A stretch of DNA of 64,000 nt from Allofournierella sp. (GCA_020025635.1 JAHHRU010000005.1:1-64000), one strand, 5' to 3'. Shown: positions 18,808-27,122, counted from the stretch's first letter. Program-made: numbers and translations. Notes: generated from the sequence alone by a model not told the origin.

Positions 18808-18862
18808 CTCGAATATCGAGTTTCTCTGGCTCCATTATATTCTCGATTATCGAGTATGTCAA
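18808..18862 (-). promoter_or_regulatory. PadR promoter with two embedded operators
   Basis: Minus strand TTGACA (18857-18862), 17 bases, TATAAT (18834-18839): a perfect consensus promoter. Operator 2 (CTCGATTATCGAG, 18842-18854) sits within the spacer, and operator 1 (CTCGAATATCGAG, 18808-18820) covers the region just after the -10. Both share the frame ATTCTCGA-TATCGAGT. Confidence 0.85.
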
Positions 18863-18882
18863 TTCTTTTTTATAAAAAAGCG

Positions 18883-18919
18883 GCCCGGCTGTTTCGGGCA
18901 AATCACGAAACAGCCGGGC
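18883..18919 (-). terminator. Terminator of the sigma factor gene / ABC operon
   Basis: Perfect 14-bp stem GCCCGGCTGTTTCG with complement and a 9-nt loop, then GCTTTTTTATAAAAAAG on the minus strand. Confidence 0.88.
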
Positions 18920-18934
18920 TTTTGAAAGCTTCTT

Positions 18935-19438
18935 TTACATTTCTTCCACCGGTGCCAGCACCAGCATTTTTTCCAGCTCTCTGCGGGCACGGCTCAGCCG
19001 CACACTCACAGTGGATTGGGGCGTACCCAGCAGCTGGGAAATTTCGCTCACCCGCATCTGCTGATAGTAATGAAGCAAAATCACCTCTTTGTAGCGGGGT
19101 TTCAGGGCCTGTACCGCCCGATACAAAAGCCCCTGCTCGTTTTCCGGGGCCTCAGGCTGGGCCATCTCCGGGTATTCTTCCACCAGTGTCACCTTGCGTT
19201 TCCAGGCGCTGCGGAGCTGGTCCTTGCAAACATTGATAGTCACCTTCATGATCCAGGATTTTTCCCCCTCGGGTGTTTCAAAGGTCGGCCAGCCTTTGTA
19301 AATTTTCACAAAGGCATCCTGCACCGCATCCTCTGCAAGGCTTCGGTCTGAAAGATAGGCACAGCACAGGCGGAGCATATCGTTTCCGTACTGGTCCATG
19401 ACCCGTTCCAGTTCCTGGGTCGTGCATCTGGTTTCCAT
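18935..19438 (-). CDS. ECF-type RNA polymerase sigma factor
   Basis: 167 residues with region 2 (YGNDMLRLCCAYLSDRSLAEDAVQDAFVKIY) and region 4 (LKPRYKEVILLHYYQQMRVSEISQLLGTPQSTVSVRLSRAR split by a short linker). No anti-sigma gene is adjacent. It is the last gene of the GntR-ABC run, 80 nt after the ATPase gene, so it may be made together with the transporter. A similar sigma factor is encoded at 41244-41750. Confidence 0.92.
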   Translation of the reverse strand: METRCTTQELERVMDQYGNDMLRLCCAYLSDRSLAEDAVQDAFVKIYKGWPTFETPEGEKSWIMKVTINVCKDQLRSAWKRKVTLVEEYPEMAQPEAPENEQGLLYRAVQALKPRYKEVILLHYYQQMRVSEISQLLGTPQSTVSVRLSRARRELEKMLVLAPVEEM

Positions 19439-19518
19439 ATATCTGTGCCTCCTTTCCCATGTTCTTCTGCGTTCTCTTTGCGGGGTTTATCCCGCCAGCC
19501 GGACCTTTGCCGGTTTTG

Positions 19519-20265
19519 TCATTCTTCCCCGTCAAAAAGCCGGCGGTATTTTTCCGGGTCGTATCCGGTTGCCTTCTGCAAAAGCTCCATCAGGGTTTTG
19601 CCCTCTTCCATCAAATCATCCATCACCGTATCTGCGGCAAGGCGGCCCTTGTGCAGGATGACAGCCCGGTCGATGAAAGGTTCGATCTCCTCCACATGGT
19701 GGCTGGCAAGCAGGATGGTTTCCTCTCCGTGCAGGCTTCCGGCCATCAGCTTCAAAAAGTCCCTCCGGGTGAACACATCCTTGCCCAAAAACGGCTCGTC
19801 CATCAAAATGTACTTTGCCCGTTTGGACATTCCCGCCGCCACCTCGACCTTGGCACGCTGGCCGGTGGACATTTTCCCGATCTGCTGTTTTGCATCCAGC
19901 TCAAAAAATTCCAGCAGCTTTGCATACCGCTGTTTGTTGAAATTGGGGTAAAACCCGGTAAGGAACTTTGCGTATTCAATGGGGCTCATGCCCGGGAAAT
20001 AACTTCCCTCGCTGGTGATATAGGAAAACTCCTGATAAATTTCCCCGACCGGCTTTCCGTCAAACCGAACCGTTCCGCCGGTGAGGTTGGTGAGGCCGGC
20101 CATCGCCCGAAGCAGGGTGGACTTGCCTGCGCCGTTTTCGCCCAAAAGCCCCACAACCTGGCCATCCGGGATCACCAGTGTAAAATCCTGAAATCCGCGG
20201 CCGTTTTTCAGCTGCTGGCTTCGATTTCGGCCATACAGCTTTTCCGCTTTCTGCAATTCGATCAT
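19519..20265 (-). CDS. ABC transporter ATP-binding protein (YtrB-like)
   Basis: 248 residues. Walker A GENGAGKST; signature region MSTGQRAKVEVAAG (a variant of LSGGQ, as in YtrB and other ABC-2 export ATPases); Walker B YILMDEPFLGKD. It powers the membrane protein encoded by 21823-22647. Located 12 nt after the unknown gene 20278-21807. With a GntR/YtrA regulator in front, the set resembles the Bacillus ytr/bcr systems induced by cell-wall antibiotics (inference). Confidence 0.9.
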   Translation of the reverse strand: MIELQKAEKLYGRNRSQQLKNGRGFQDFTLVIPDGQVVGLLGENGAGKSTLLRAMAGLTNLTGGTVRFDGKPVGEIYQEFSYITSEGSYFPGMSPIEYAKFLTGFYPNFNKQRYAKLLEFFELDAKQQIGKMSTGQRAKVEVAAGMSKRAKYILMDEPFLGKDVFTRRDFLKLMAGSLHGEETILLASHHVEEIEPFIDRAVILHKGRLAADTVMDDLMEEGKTLMELLQKATGYDPEKYRRLFDGEE

Positions 20266-20277
20266 AAAAGCCTCCCT

Positions 20278-21807
20278 TTATTCATAAAACACTCTGTCCT
20301 GGTAGAGAGCGCCAGGATAGTAGATCCGTTCAAGAAAATACAAATCATCATCATAATCAAAGCCGATGAACTCTTCCGGCAGATCATATCTGCCGATATT
20401 GTAATCCCAGCCGCCAACAAGCAGCGACCGCTCCTGATTTTCCCAGCCGCATTTCAGTGTGCCGGTATAGATCGGCTCGTCCTTTTCGAAAACCTGGAGC
20501 TTCAGATCGCCGCCCTCCAGTTTTGTGTATTCCTGGTTCACCTTCACATAATCCTGCCAGATCACAGCCAGCCGCTCACCGGAGAGATCTGCCTTTACAT
20601 TGGCGATCAGGCGGGGATGCTCCGGCCGCTGGGCAAGGCCCAGTGCCTCGCCCTCCGGCGTTCCGGCAAAGGTGGGCGAAAGGATGGCCTTGATTTCCCC
20701 CTCTTCCATCCGCAGGACCACGCCCTTTTGCAGATGGGTCTTCTGCTGCTTGTTGTCTACTGCCTCCAGCACAAACGAAACTTCACCATCCTGCCGGCTC
20801 ATCCGCAGAGCATGTGTCAGATAGCTGTACATATCCGAAAGGCGCATCAGCGAGACCGTTTGAATCACATTTCCCTGTGCATCACAGAGGATCGCATTCA
20901 CCCAGCTTTCCGCCGGGCGCTCTGCCTTTACAACCCAGCCTTCTTCATCCAGCTGGTAGCAGGGCCGGCTTGCATCGGTTTGGGAGATGAGCACCATCTT
21001 ATCTTCCATGGGATAGATCGCGATCACTCGGGTGGCTTCGGTGGAGGGCCATTCTTTCAGCAGCTTCACACTGCCGATGGGCTCTGTCTCTTTTTGCGCC
21101 CAGCCGTGGATCTGATTGGCAAGATCCGCTTCATCCAGCTGTGCAGGCTGCCGGTCCAGGCTTTCTTCCGTCCATTCTTCCACCTGATAAAGGCGTGTAC
21201 CGCCCCAGGGAAGGTTCAATGCCGCCACCGTCTGCCCGTTCACCTCCGCAATGGCACTCTGAATTCCCTGATTGAAGCACATCCAGTCAAACGGGTCGGT
21301 TCTGCCCATATAGATATCATTGACCTGCCCGTCCCAGCTGTATCCCTGAAACTGATATTCGCCGGGCATCCCCTGCACGGTAAGGCCGGAATCGAACCGC
21401 ACAGCCTTTTTCCCCTTGCCGGCTATATCCGCCAGGATGCGCATCCGGTCAGCCCCGATGCTCCAGACTCCCTCTTCCTCCTGCTTTTCCAATGTCAGTT
21501 CTGCCTGTGGGTCCGGCACATAGATGCTGTACATATAGCTTTCGTCGCTCTCTTCCACAAACTCATATTCGCAGACATCGAAACTGCTTTTCATTTTTCC
21601 GTTGCGCAGGCGGAAGTTGTAACGGAATGCCTGTTCTTCGGAAAATCCTTCAAAGGTAATTCCTGAAAGCGCCGCAGCCCGGTCGCCTTCTTCATCCTCC
21701 AGCTTTATTTTGCGGGTGTTTTTCAGGATGCCAACGCCGCCGTACCACAAGACCCCCATGCCCAGGCAGAAGGCCAGCGCCAAAGAAATGGTTTTATTAC
21801 GTTTCAT
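20278..21807 (-). CDS. Unrecognised exported protein within an ABC operon
   Basis: About 509 residues. One N-terminal membrane segment (TISLALAFCLGMGVLWYGG) and then an all-soluble, beta-rich body with many Trp, Tyr and acidic residues, probably outside the cell and membrane-anchored. I recognise no catalytic motif. It lies between the permease (12 nt upstream) and ATPase (12 nt downstream) genes, so it probably works with that transporter as a sensor or extracytoplasmic partner. GTG at 21810 or ATG at 21807 are both possible starts after AAAGGAG. Confidence 0.75.
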   Translation of the reverse strand: MKRNKTISLALAFCLGMGVLWYGGVGILKNTRKIKLEDEEGDRAAALSGITFEGFSEEQAFRYNFRLRNGKMKSSFDVCEYEFVEESDESYMYSIYVPDPQAELTLEKQEEEGVWSIGADRMRILADIAGKGKKAVRFDSGLTVQGMPGEYQFQGYSWDGQVNDIYMGRTDPFDWMCFNQGIQSAIAEVNGQTVAALNLPWGGTRLYQVEEWTEESLDRQPAQLDEADLANQIHGWAQKETEPIGSVKLLKEWPSTEATRVIAIYPMEDKMVLISQTDASRPCYQLDEEGWVVKAERPAESWVNAILCDAQGNVIQTVSLMRLSDMYSYLTHALRMSRQDGEVSFVLEAVDNKQQKTHLQKGVVLRMEEGEIKAILSPTFAGTPEGEALGLAQRPEHPRLIANVKADLSGERLAVIWQDYVKVNQEYTKLEGGDLKLQVFEKDEPIYTGTLKCGWENQERSLLVGGWDYNIGRYDLPEEFIGFDYDDDLYFLERIYYPGALYQDRVFYE

Positions 21808-21822
21808 CACAGCTTCACTCCT

Positions 21823-22647
21823 TTACAGGTTTTTGGCCGTTTTCAGGCCATACCGGGCACTCAGGGCCGCAGCGCCCGCAAGCACCAGCTGACCCAGCAC
21901 AAGCAGCCACATCACCCCGTAATCCATACTGAAAACAATGCTGATCTGCATGTTGTACGCCGAGCCCAATGTGAACAGCATCAGAAGAGTGCTTGCTCCA
22001 AACAGGAACATGTGCGCGATTTTTGCACCGCCGCGCCGGCAGGCAATAGCCTGAAGGCAGGCCACCGGCCCCACCACCGATACCAGGATCACCGCAAAGC
22101 CCAAAACGCTCATGGGCAGCAGCAGGCGCATGACCGGCGAATGGATCATGCTGGTGAACAGGCCGCCGGGGCCCATGGCCGTGTAATCGGGAACAGCGGG
22201 CAGCGCCCCCGCATTCACCCGGATCTTTAAGTAATAGCGGGAAAAGAAGTTCACCGCAAAGCCCACCGGCGCATACAAAACAAGGAACCAGGCCGCCTGT
22301 GCCGCGATCACCGACCACACGGCAACGGCCCCGCTGACCACACCCGAAAAATAGATCTGCTCCCGCTTGATGGGCAGGGTCATCAGCGTGTAAATGAAAC
22401 GGGCACGGCCGTTCTGGCGCAGGGTGACTGCAAAATTCAGCACCGCCGCAAGGACCATGCACAGTGTAGTTACCGGGATGGCCCAGCCAAACAGGATATG
22501 CGGCGCTCCGAACAGCGGCCCCCGGTCGTGCACCAGGCCCAGCATCATCAGCGCAAATTCTGCGGGTCCCATCAAAGCCAGCATCCAAAGCATCGGCTTT
22601 TTAATGACATGCAGCTGAAAATCTGCAAGCATTGCAATATTCTTCAT
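21823..22647 (-). CDS. ABC-2 type permease
   Basis: 274 residues with about six membrane segments arranged as in ABC-2 permeases (YtrC/D type). The ATG at 22647 follows GGGAGGAATTTCC; a longer frame would add 15 residues without a ribosome site. First structural gene after the GntR regulator, with a GTACTA-N6-TAGTAC palindrome in the gap. Substrate unknown. Confidence 0.85.
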   Translation of the reverse strand: MKNIAMLADFQLHVIKKPMLWMLALMGPAEFALMMLGLVHDRGPLFGAPHILFGWAIPVTTLCMVLAAVLNFAVTLRQNGRARFIYTLMTLPIKREQIYFSGVVSGAVAVWSVIAAQAAWFLVLYAPVGFAVNFFSRYYLKIRVNAGALPAVPDYTAMGPGGLFTSMIHSPVMRLLLPMSVLGFAVILVSVVGPVACLQAIACRRGGAKIAHMFLFGASTLLMLFTLGSAYNMQISIVFSMDYGVMWLLVLGQLVLAGAAALSARYGLKTAKNL

Positions 22648-22706
22648 GGAAATTCCTCCCAAAAGGCAGTTTATCTGCCTGAAATTCTGCAAATGTAAGC
22701 ATTATT

Positions 22707-22724
22707 GTACTATTTATATAGTAC
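22707..22724 (-). promoter_or_regulatory. Candidate GntR operator before the ABC permease
   Basis: Perfect palindrome GTACTATTTATATAGTAC (GTACTA-N6-TAGTAC), overlapping a TACAAT -10-like box (22704-22709). The same half-sites and spacing recur at 23153-23170 before the gntR gene. Confidence 0.75.
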
Positions 22725-22726
22725 AT

Positions 22727-22748
22727 ATAGGGTAAAAATAGGGTAAAA
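22727..22748 (-). repeat. 11-bp tandem direct repeat next to the permease operator
   Basis: ATAGGGTAAAA occurs twice without a gap, one helical turn apart, immediately upstream (in transcription sense) of the GntR-type palindrome. It covers the -35 region, where no good -35 box exists. Could be a site for an activator or an extension of the GntR site. Confidence 0.5.
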
Positions 22749-22756
22749 AAAGGCGG

Positions 22757-23131
22757 CTATTCTTCCCACAATTCGCTGATCAGCGCAATCGCGCGCTTAT
22801 AGCTCAGCTTGTTCTGGCGGGCCTTATCCACAAATTCCTGGCAGATGCCCCGGGTCAGCTCATCCTGAATGGATTCAAAGATCTCGGGTGTTACCCGCAC
22901 AGCACTCAAGCGGTTGCCGTCGGTCGTTACAAAGCCCTCTTCTTCCATAAGTTTACAGGCTTTCTGCACCGTGTTTGGGTTTACATTGGCCTGCATCGCA
23001 ATTTCCCGGCGGCTGGGCAGCTGTTCGCCGTCCGCCGCGTTTCCCAAAAGGATCTGCCGCTTCACATAAGCCGCCAGCTGCTGATAGACCGGCTGCCGGT
23101 CATCCAGATGCAGGTTCCCGAATTCCAGCAT
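22757..23131 (-). CDS. GntR-family regulator, YtrA subfamily
   Basis: 124 residues: an N-terminal winged helix (PVYQQLAAYVKRQILLG, QLPSRREIAMQANVNPNTVQKA) with only a short helical tail, which defines the YtrA group. Such proteins repress linked ABC transporter operons. Two matching palindromes (in front of its own gene and of the permease) support autoregulation and control of the ABC operon. Confidence 0.92.
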   Translation of the reverse strand: MLEFGNLHLDDRQPVYQQLAAYVKRQILLGNAADGEQLPSRREIAMQANVNPNTVQKACKLMEEEGFVTTDGNRLSAVRVTPEIFESIQDELTRGICQEFVDKARQNKLSYKRAIALISELWEE

Positions 23132-23152
23132 TTCGTCACCTCCCTTTTGCGT

Positions 23153-23212
23153 GTACTATCCGTGTAGTACATCCAATGTCTGTATTATAGCAGTAGTACA
23201 TTCCAAATGCAA
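23153..23212 (-). promoter_or_regulatory. gntR promoter with operator
   Basis: Minus strand TTGCAT (23207-23212), 17 bases, TATAAT (23184-23189). A full palindrome GTACTA-TCCGTG-TAGTAC lies at 23153-23170, downstream of the start point, and a half-site GTAGTACA lies in the spacer (23193-23200). Confidence 0.75.
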
Positions 23213-23318
23213 GAGGCTTTTTCAAAATTTTTACACAAAACCGATACAAAAAATCTGCAAACCTTTGCGGTGACGGTGTATAATAAAGATATGAATTTTT
23301 GAATGGAGGCTGCTCACA

Positions 23319-24293
23319 ATGTGCACAGCAATTCGGTATCAAAACAGCGGCCATTATTTCGGCCGCAATCTGGACCTTGAATATTCCTACAAAGAACAGG
23401 TGGTCATCACCCCCAGAGGGCGCAGGTTCACCCTGCGCAGCGGCGGTGATTTCACCACCCGGTACGCTTTGATCGGCATGGCAACCGTTCTTTGCGATTA
23501 CCCCCTTTATTATGAAGCCGCAAACGAAGCCGGCCTTGCCGCAGCGGGGCTGAACCTGCCCGGCCTTGCCCGCTATTTTGCGCCGCAGGAGGGCAAAAAG
23601 AACATCACCCCCTTTGAATTCCTGCCCTGGCTGCTGGGTCAGGCTTCCGACCTTTCCCAGGCCCGCTCCATGCTGGAAGACCTCAACCTGACGGATATCT
23701 CCTTTGCGCCCGAGCTGCCCCTTTCTCCGCTTCATTTTATGATTTCGGACCGCACCGGCTCTTTGGTGGTGGAGCAGACGGAGGATGGTCTGCACATTTA
23801 TGAAAATCCCTTCGATGTGCTCACCAACAATCCGCCCTTTGATTTCCAGCAGTGGAATATGCGCCAGTATGCAAATCTTTCTGCCCAGAACCAGCCCAGC
23901 CGGTTCGGCGCGGGCTATCCCCTGAACGACTATGGTGTGGGCCTTGGCGCCTTCGGCCTTCCGGGCGATGCCACCGGCCCCTCCCGGTTCGTCCGTGCGG
24001 CCTTTCATCTGGCAAACTCCCGCTGTGATGCCAACACCGGGCATGAAGTGTCGCAGTTTTTCCACATTCTTGATTCGGTTTCCATGCTGAAGGGCTCCAC
24101 CCTGACCCATGAGGGCAAGGACGATATTACCCTGTACAGCTCCTGTATCGATCTGGACAACGGGGTCTTCTATTATAAGACCTACAACAACAGCCAGGTC
24201 ACCGCCATCCGTATGGACCGTGTGGACCTGAACAGCCCGAATCTTTTTGCCTACGATCTGATCCTTGAACCCCAGATCAAGGCCGGGAATTAA
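23319..24293 (+). CDS. bsh: Bile salt hydrolase / choloylglycine hydrolase
   Basis: 324 residues, the standard length for this Ntn-hydrolase family and clearly close to the Clostridium perfringens enzyme. All canonical active-site residues are visible: Cys2 nucleophile (exposed after Met1 removal), Arg16, Asp19, Asn79 (AAGLNLPG), Asn170 (VLTNNPPF) and Arg223 (GPSRFVRAAF). Reaction: hydrolysis of glycine- or taurine-conjugated bile acids in the cytosol. Penicillin V acylase is the closest alternative, but the Asn79 context and AFGLPGDATGPSRF favour bile salts. Preceded by TATAAT (23279-23284) and GGAGG; single gene with its own terminator. Points to an intestinal host. Confidence 0.93.
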   Translation: MCTAIRYQNSGHYFGRNLDLEYSYKEQVVITPRGRRFTLRSGGDFTTRYALIGMATVLCDYPLYYEAANEAGLAAAGLNLPGLARYFAPQEGKKNITPFEFLPWLLGQASDLSQARSMLEDLNLTDISFAPELPLSPLHFMISDRTGSLVVEQTEDGLHIYENPFDVLTNNPPFDFQQWNMRQYANLSAQNQPSRFGAGYPLNDYGVGLGAFGLPGDATGPSRFVRAAFHLANSRCDANTGHEVSQFFHILDSVSMLKGSTLTHEGKDDITLYSSCIDLDNGVFYYKTYNNSQVTAIRMDRVDLNSPNLFAYDLILEPQIKAGN

Positions 24294-24295
24294 CA

Positions 24296-24352
24296 AACAA
24301 CAGCCGTGCATCCTTTCCCTGAAAGCAGATAAAGGACTGCACGGCTGTTGTT
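24296..24352 (+). terminator. Terminator of the bile salt hydrolase gene
   Basis: 15-bp stem AACAACAGCCGTGCA with its complement, continued inward by TCCTTT/AAAGGA, then TCAGTTTTAAATTTTT. Confidence 0.88.
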
Positions 24353-24419
24353 CAGTTTTAAATTTTTCCTGCAAAAGCCCTCACAACCAAAACCGCCGCA
24401 CGGCAACGGAGGAAAACCT

Positions 24420-24722
24420 ATGGCATACGAACACATCACCCGGATGGAAAACATCCTGAACCGGCAAAAGCAGGAACTCCGGCAGCTGGAACAGTGCCTT
24501 GATTTCTGGAACGCCAACCGGGAAGATTTCCAGGCATTGTTTGAGTATTATTACAGCGACCAGCGCAATCAGGACCTGGAGGATGACCGGGCCGGGCTCA
24601 TCCCGGACGATCTTGCGCGGGGTGTTCTTTCGGAGGACGACATCTTCGATTTTCTGGGTGACTACCGGGAAACCACCCTGCGCATGATCGAAACCGCACT
24701 CCACATGCTGCGGCAGGACTGA
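24420..24722 (+). CDS. DUF4298 domain protein
   Basis: 100 residues, the usual length of DUF4298 proteins, largely helical with a coiled-coil-like start (ITRMENILNRQKQELRQLEQ) and the family's acidic LIPDDLARGVLSEDDIFDFL segment. The ATG at 24420 follows CGGAGGAAAA; the open frame upstream lies in the preceding terminator. Function unknown; cytosolic. Ends at a strong terminator. Confidence 0.85.
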   Translation: MAYEHITRMENILNRQKQELRQLEQCLDFWNANREDFQALFEYYYSDQRNQDLEDDRAGLIPDDLARGVLSEDDIFDFLGDYRETTLRMIETALHMLRQD

Positions 24723-24757
24723 GCCGGGGCAAAGGCCGGTATACCGTTTTCATTTGG

Positions 24758-24796
24758 GACCGCTGACACACCGCTTTGGTGCAAAAGTCAGCGGTC
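24758..24796 (+). terminator. Terminator after the DUF4298 gene
   Basis: Stem GACCGCTGA / TCAGCGGTC with a loop, followed by TTTTTCTTTTTG. Confidence 0.85.
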
Positions 24797-25276
24797 TTTT
24801 TCTTTTTGCGTCAAATATACGATCGGGCATCACACCGCTGATTCTTTGAGTCTGGCAGGTGAACGCCCTCTTTGTGCCGGCTGCCCGGAAGGCGGGCATT
24901 CCGGAAGAGGTCGATGGCGGCCTTTGGGCTGTGCAACTGCCAGCACGGCAGTTTTTCTTTACAGCAAGACAAATAAATAAGAGATTATACTATTTGTCAA
25001 AGAAATTAAGGGTCCGATCGCCGAAAAATCGGGTGGTCACGCTGTTGTCACCGCTTTTTTCCTTGTGCGGGAAGAAAGCACGCTCTCTTTCCTATCCCTT
25101 GTAAACATTGAGCCGTTGCTTATGCAGAAGCTTTGGGCCAGCCGAATCGACTGTGCGGTATCCATAAACGATGGTGCAGCGCTTTCCTGAAACGGCCTGC
25201 CGTTGCCAAGCCCTGCGCCGGTATCGGGTGGCCGCATTCTGCTTTTGGGCGCATCACAGCTTTCCATGTTCCCCCT
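24797..25276. other. 480-bp stretch with no supported gene
   Basis: Short frames exist on both strands (for example minus 25037-25267), but none has a ribosome site or a recognisable family. Mixed composition with a GC-rich part near 24860-24960 suggests remnants of lost genes. No repeat, riboswitch or tRNA recognised. Confidence 0.4.
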
Positions 25277-26053
25277 TTATCCTCTGTCCGAAAGCTCCAC
25301 CAACCGGTTCTGCAGCTCTATTCCCTGACGGTAAATGTCCAAAAGCTCCTCTGCCGTAAATCTTTTTTTGATCTGCATGTCTGCAAAACGGTTTGCGCTT
25401 TCCGGGTCTATGCCTGAAAAACGCTTACACTCCTCGAAATTGTTGCTGCAATACTGTGTTTCACAAAAGCCTCCGTTGCTGATGTAAACACGCTCCCCCG
25501 TTTGGGGAGATACCCCGGAGATATAAAGTGTCGCCTCTATGTCATAGTAGCTCCTTTTCCCTCGTTTTGCATAATTAAAGTCGGATAGGATTCGGTTCTT
25601 ACTGTCTTTTTGGAGCCACAGCATTGTGGAGATCTCGATCATTTGTTCCCCTTTTTTATGAAGCTCTGTAAGTTCCAGATCGGTCGTCTGCTTTGCGTAT
25701 TGATCGAACCCATTGGAGAAAAACCATATTCCGCCTGTTTGGTCTGTTAATATCAGCACCGGGTGATAATACCCCTGCGCATAATGCAGCAGCGCAAAGG
25801 GCAGCAATTCGATATCCTTTGTGTCTTTGCGGCCGTCCTGAACAGGGTCAAACACGCTGACCTGATAGCCCCAGCTTTCAATTTCATCCTGATACGCAGC
25901 AAGGTCTTTCAAAATGGACTGGACAGCTGCATGTTCTTCAGACGGCCGCGTCTGTTTCCAAATCAGAAAAACAAGCGACAATGCTGCCACTGCTCCAGCA
26001 GCAATCAATAAAATCCGTTTGCTTTTGGCTCTATCCATGCCGTTTGCTTCCAT
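25277..26053 (-). CDS. Unrecognised membrane-anchored protein
   Basis: About 258 residues. A short charged N-terminus, one membrane helix (RILLIAAGAVAALSLVFLIW) and a soluble domain of ~225 residues probably outside the cell, containing CETQYCSNNFEECKRF with three cysteines. No family recognised. The ATG at 26053 lies 4 nt past the stop of the upstream lipoprotein gene, after AAAGG; an ATG at 26038 is an alternative. It forms a two-gene operon with the lipoprotein. Confidence 0.7.
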   Translation of the reverse strand: MEANGMDRAKSKRILLIAAGAVAALSLVFLIWKQTRPSEEHAAVQSILKDLAAYQDEIESWGYQVSVFDPVQDGRKDTKDIELLPFALLHYAQGYYHPVLILTDQTGGIWFFSNGFDQYAKQTTDLELTELHKKGEQMIEISTMLWLQKDSKNRILSDFNYAKRGKRSYYDIEATLYISGVSPQTGERVYISNGGFCETQYCSNNFEECKRFSGIDPESANRFADMQIKKRFTAEELLDIYRQGIELQNRLVELSDRG

Positions 26054-26057
26054 CCTT

Positions 26058-27026
26058 TCAAGCCCCTGTCTGGAGGTCGTACTGCCGGGTCTGCTCGTTC
26101 CAGACATAAACATCCCACCGCTGTGCAGACTCGGTCCAGATCTTCACTTCGTTTTGCTGCGTTTCCTCATTCCTGCCCATTTCCACCCGATCCCCCCGGA
26201 TAACAAAGGACCCATCTTCGCTTTGCGTGATGCCGGAAGGAAAAGCAGGGTCCGCTTTGGGCGCTGTCGTTTCCTCTGTCAGTTCCGGGTGCTGTTTCTT
26301 ATACGCCTCTACCTCGTGAAGCAGTGTATTTTGAAGGGCTTTTGCACTGTGATCCAGCGGGCCGGTGACATACTCCTGACCTGTTTCCTTCCAAAGACGG
26401 GCTTCATTCCACCCAAAACTTACAGAACAGACCTGCCCCAAAGGCCAGTGCGTTTCCCTGTAATTCAAAACGAAACCCGCTTTCATCGCACAACCGGCCG
26501 GTGTTATTCCTGTTTCATCCACAAACTCCTGTATTGTGCCGGACAAAAACTGACATACCGCTTCTGTGTTTTCGCTCTCAACATCCATACAAATGTCGAA
26601 CCCGGTATAATAATACTCTTCCTCTTCATTGAACGGACTCCGCTCGTATGCGAAGGATATCTCCATTGGAGCTTCTTTGGCACACCTTTCAAAGGTGCGC
26701 TTTAGCCTGGAAAGTTCATAGGTATCCACCAGGTCAGTTCGGGCGCCGCCTGAACCTTCTGTGTCTTTTACTGTGTGATACACAAAAAACCGAGCGTATA
26801 GATCATCTGCCGGGGCAGCAATATAAAGCCTGGCAGCATCAAATCCTTCTGCCCGCTCATCGGATTTGATGGCTTTCGAAGTATAGACCCTGAACGGTCT
26901 GCCGTAAAGCTGCTGCAGCTGCTTTTCCACCTCATCGCCGGACAGTGCTCCGCATCCGGGCAGAAGGGACAGCAGCAAAAGCAGGATCAAAAGGCGTGTT
27001 ACTATTTTATAGCTTCTCACAAACAT
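26058..27026 (-). CDS. Unrecognised lipoprotein
   Basis: 322 residues. Lipoprotein signal (LLILLLLLSLLPGC, lipobox LPGC) and a mixed alpha/beta domain with two cysteines. No recognised family. First gene of a two-gene unit with the membrane-anchored protein downstream; both appear to be extracytoplasmic and may interact. AGGAGGAAACAGC lies before the ATG. Confidence 0.75.
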   Translation of the reverse strand: MFVRSYKIVTRLLILLLLLSLLPGCGALSGDEVEKQLQQLYGRPFRVYTSKAIKSDERAEGFDAARLYIAAPADDLYARFFVYHTVKDTEGSGGARTDLVDTYELSRLKRTFERCAKEAPMEISFAYERSPFNEEEEYYYTGFDICMDVESENTEAVCQFLSGTIQEFVDETGITPAGCAMKAGFVLNYRETHWPLGQVCSVSFGWNEARLWKETGQEYVTGPLDHSAKALQNTLLHEVEAYKKQHPELTEETTAPKADPAFPSGITQSEDGSFVIRGDRVEMGRNEETQQNEVKIWTESAQRWDVYVWNEQTRQYDLQTGA

Positions 27027-27094
27027 GCTGTTTCCTCCTGTTCGTTTCTTCCATACACCAGTTTTGAAAAACGCTGCCGGTTTTTTCTAATGAT

Positions 27095-27122
27095 ATGATA
27101 TATGAAAGTTTCCAAAAGTCAA
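27095..27122 (-). promoter_or_regulatory. Promoter of the 26058-27026 lipoprotein gene
   Basis: Minus strand TTGACT, 16 bases, TATCAT, about 70 nt before the start codon. Confidence 0.55.

Noticed and set aside
24797..25276. Possible riboswitch or small RNA in the gene-free stretch
   Set aside because: No match to the cobalamin, SAM, c-di-GMP, TPP or FMN riboswitch cores I know, and the downstream genes point away from it.
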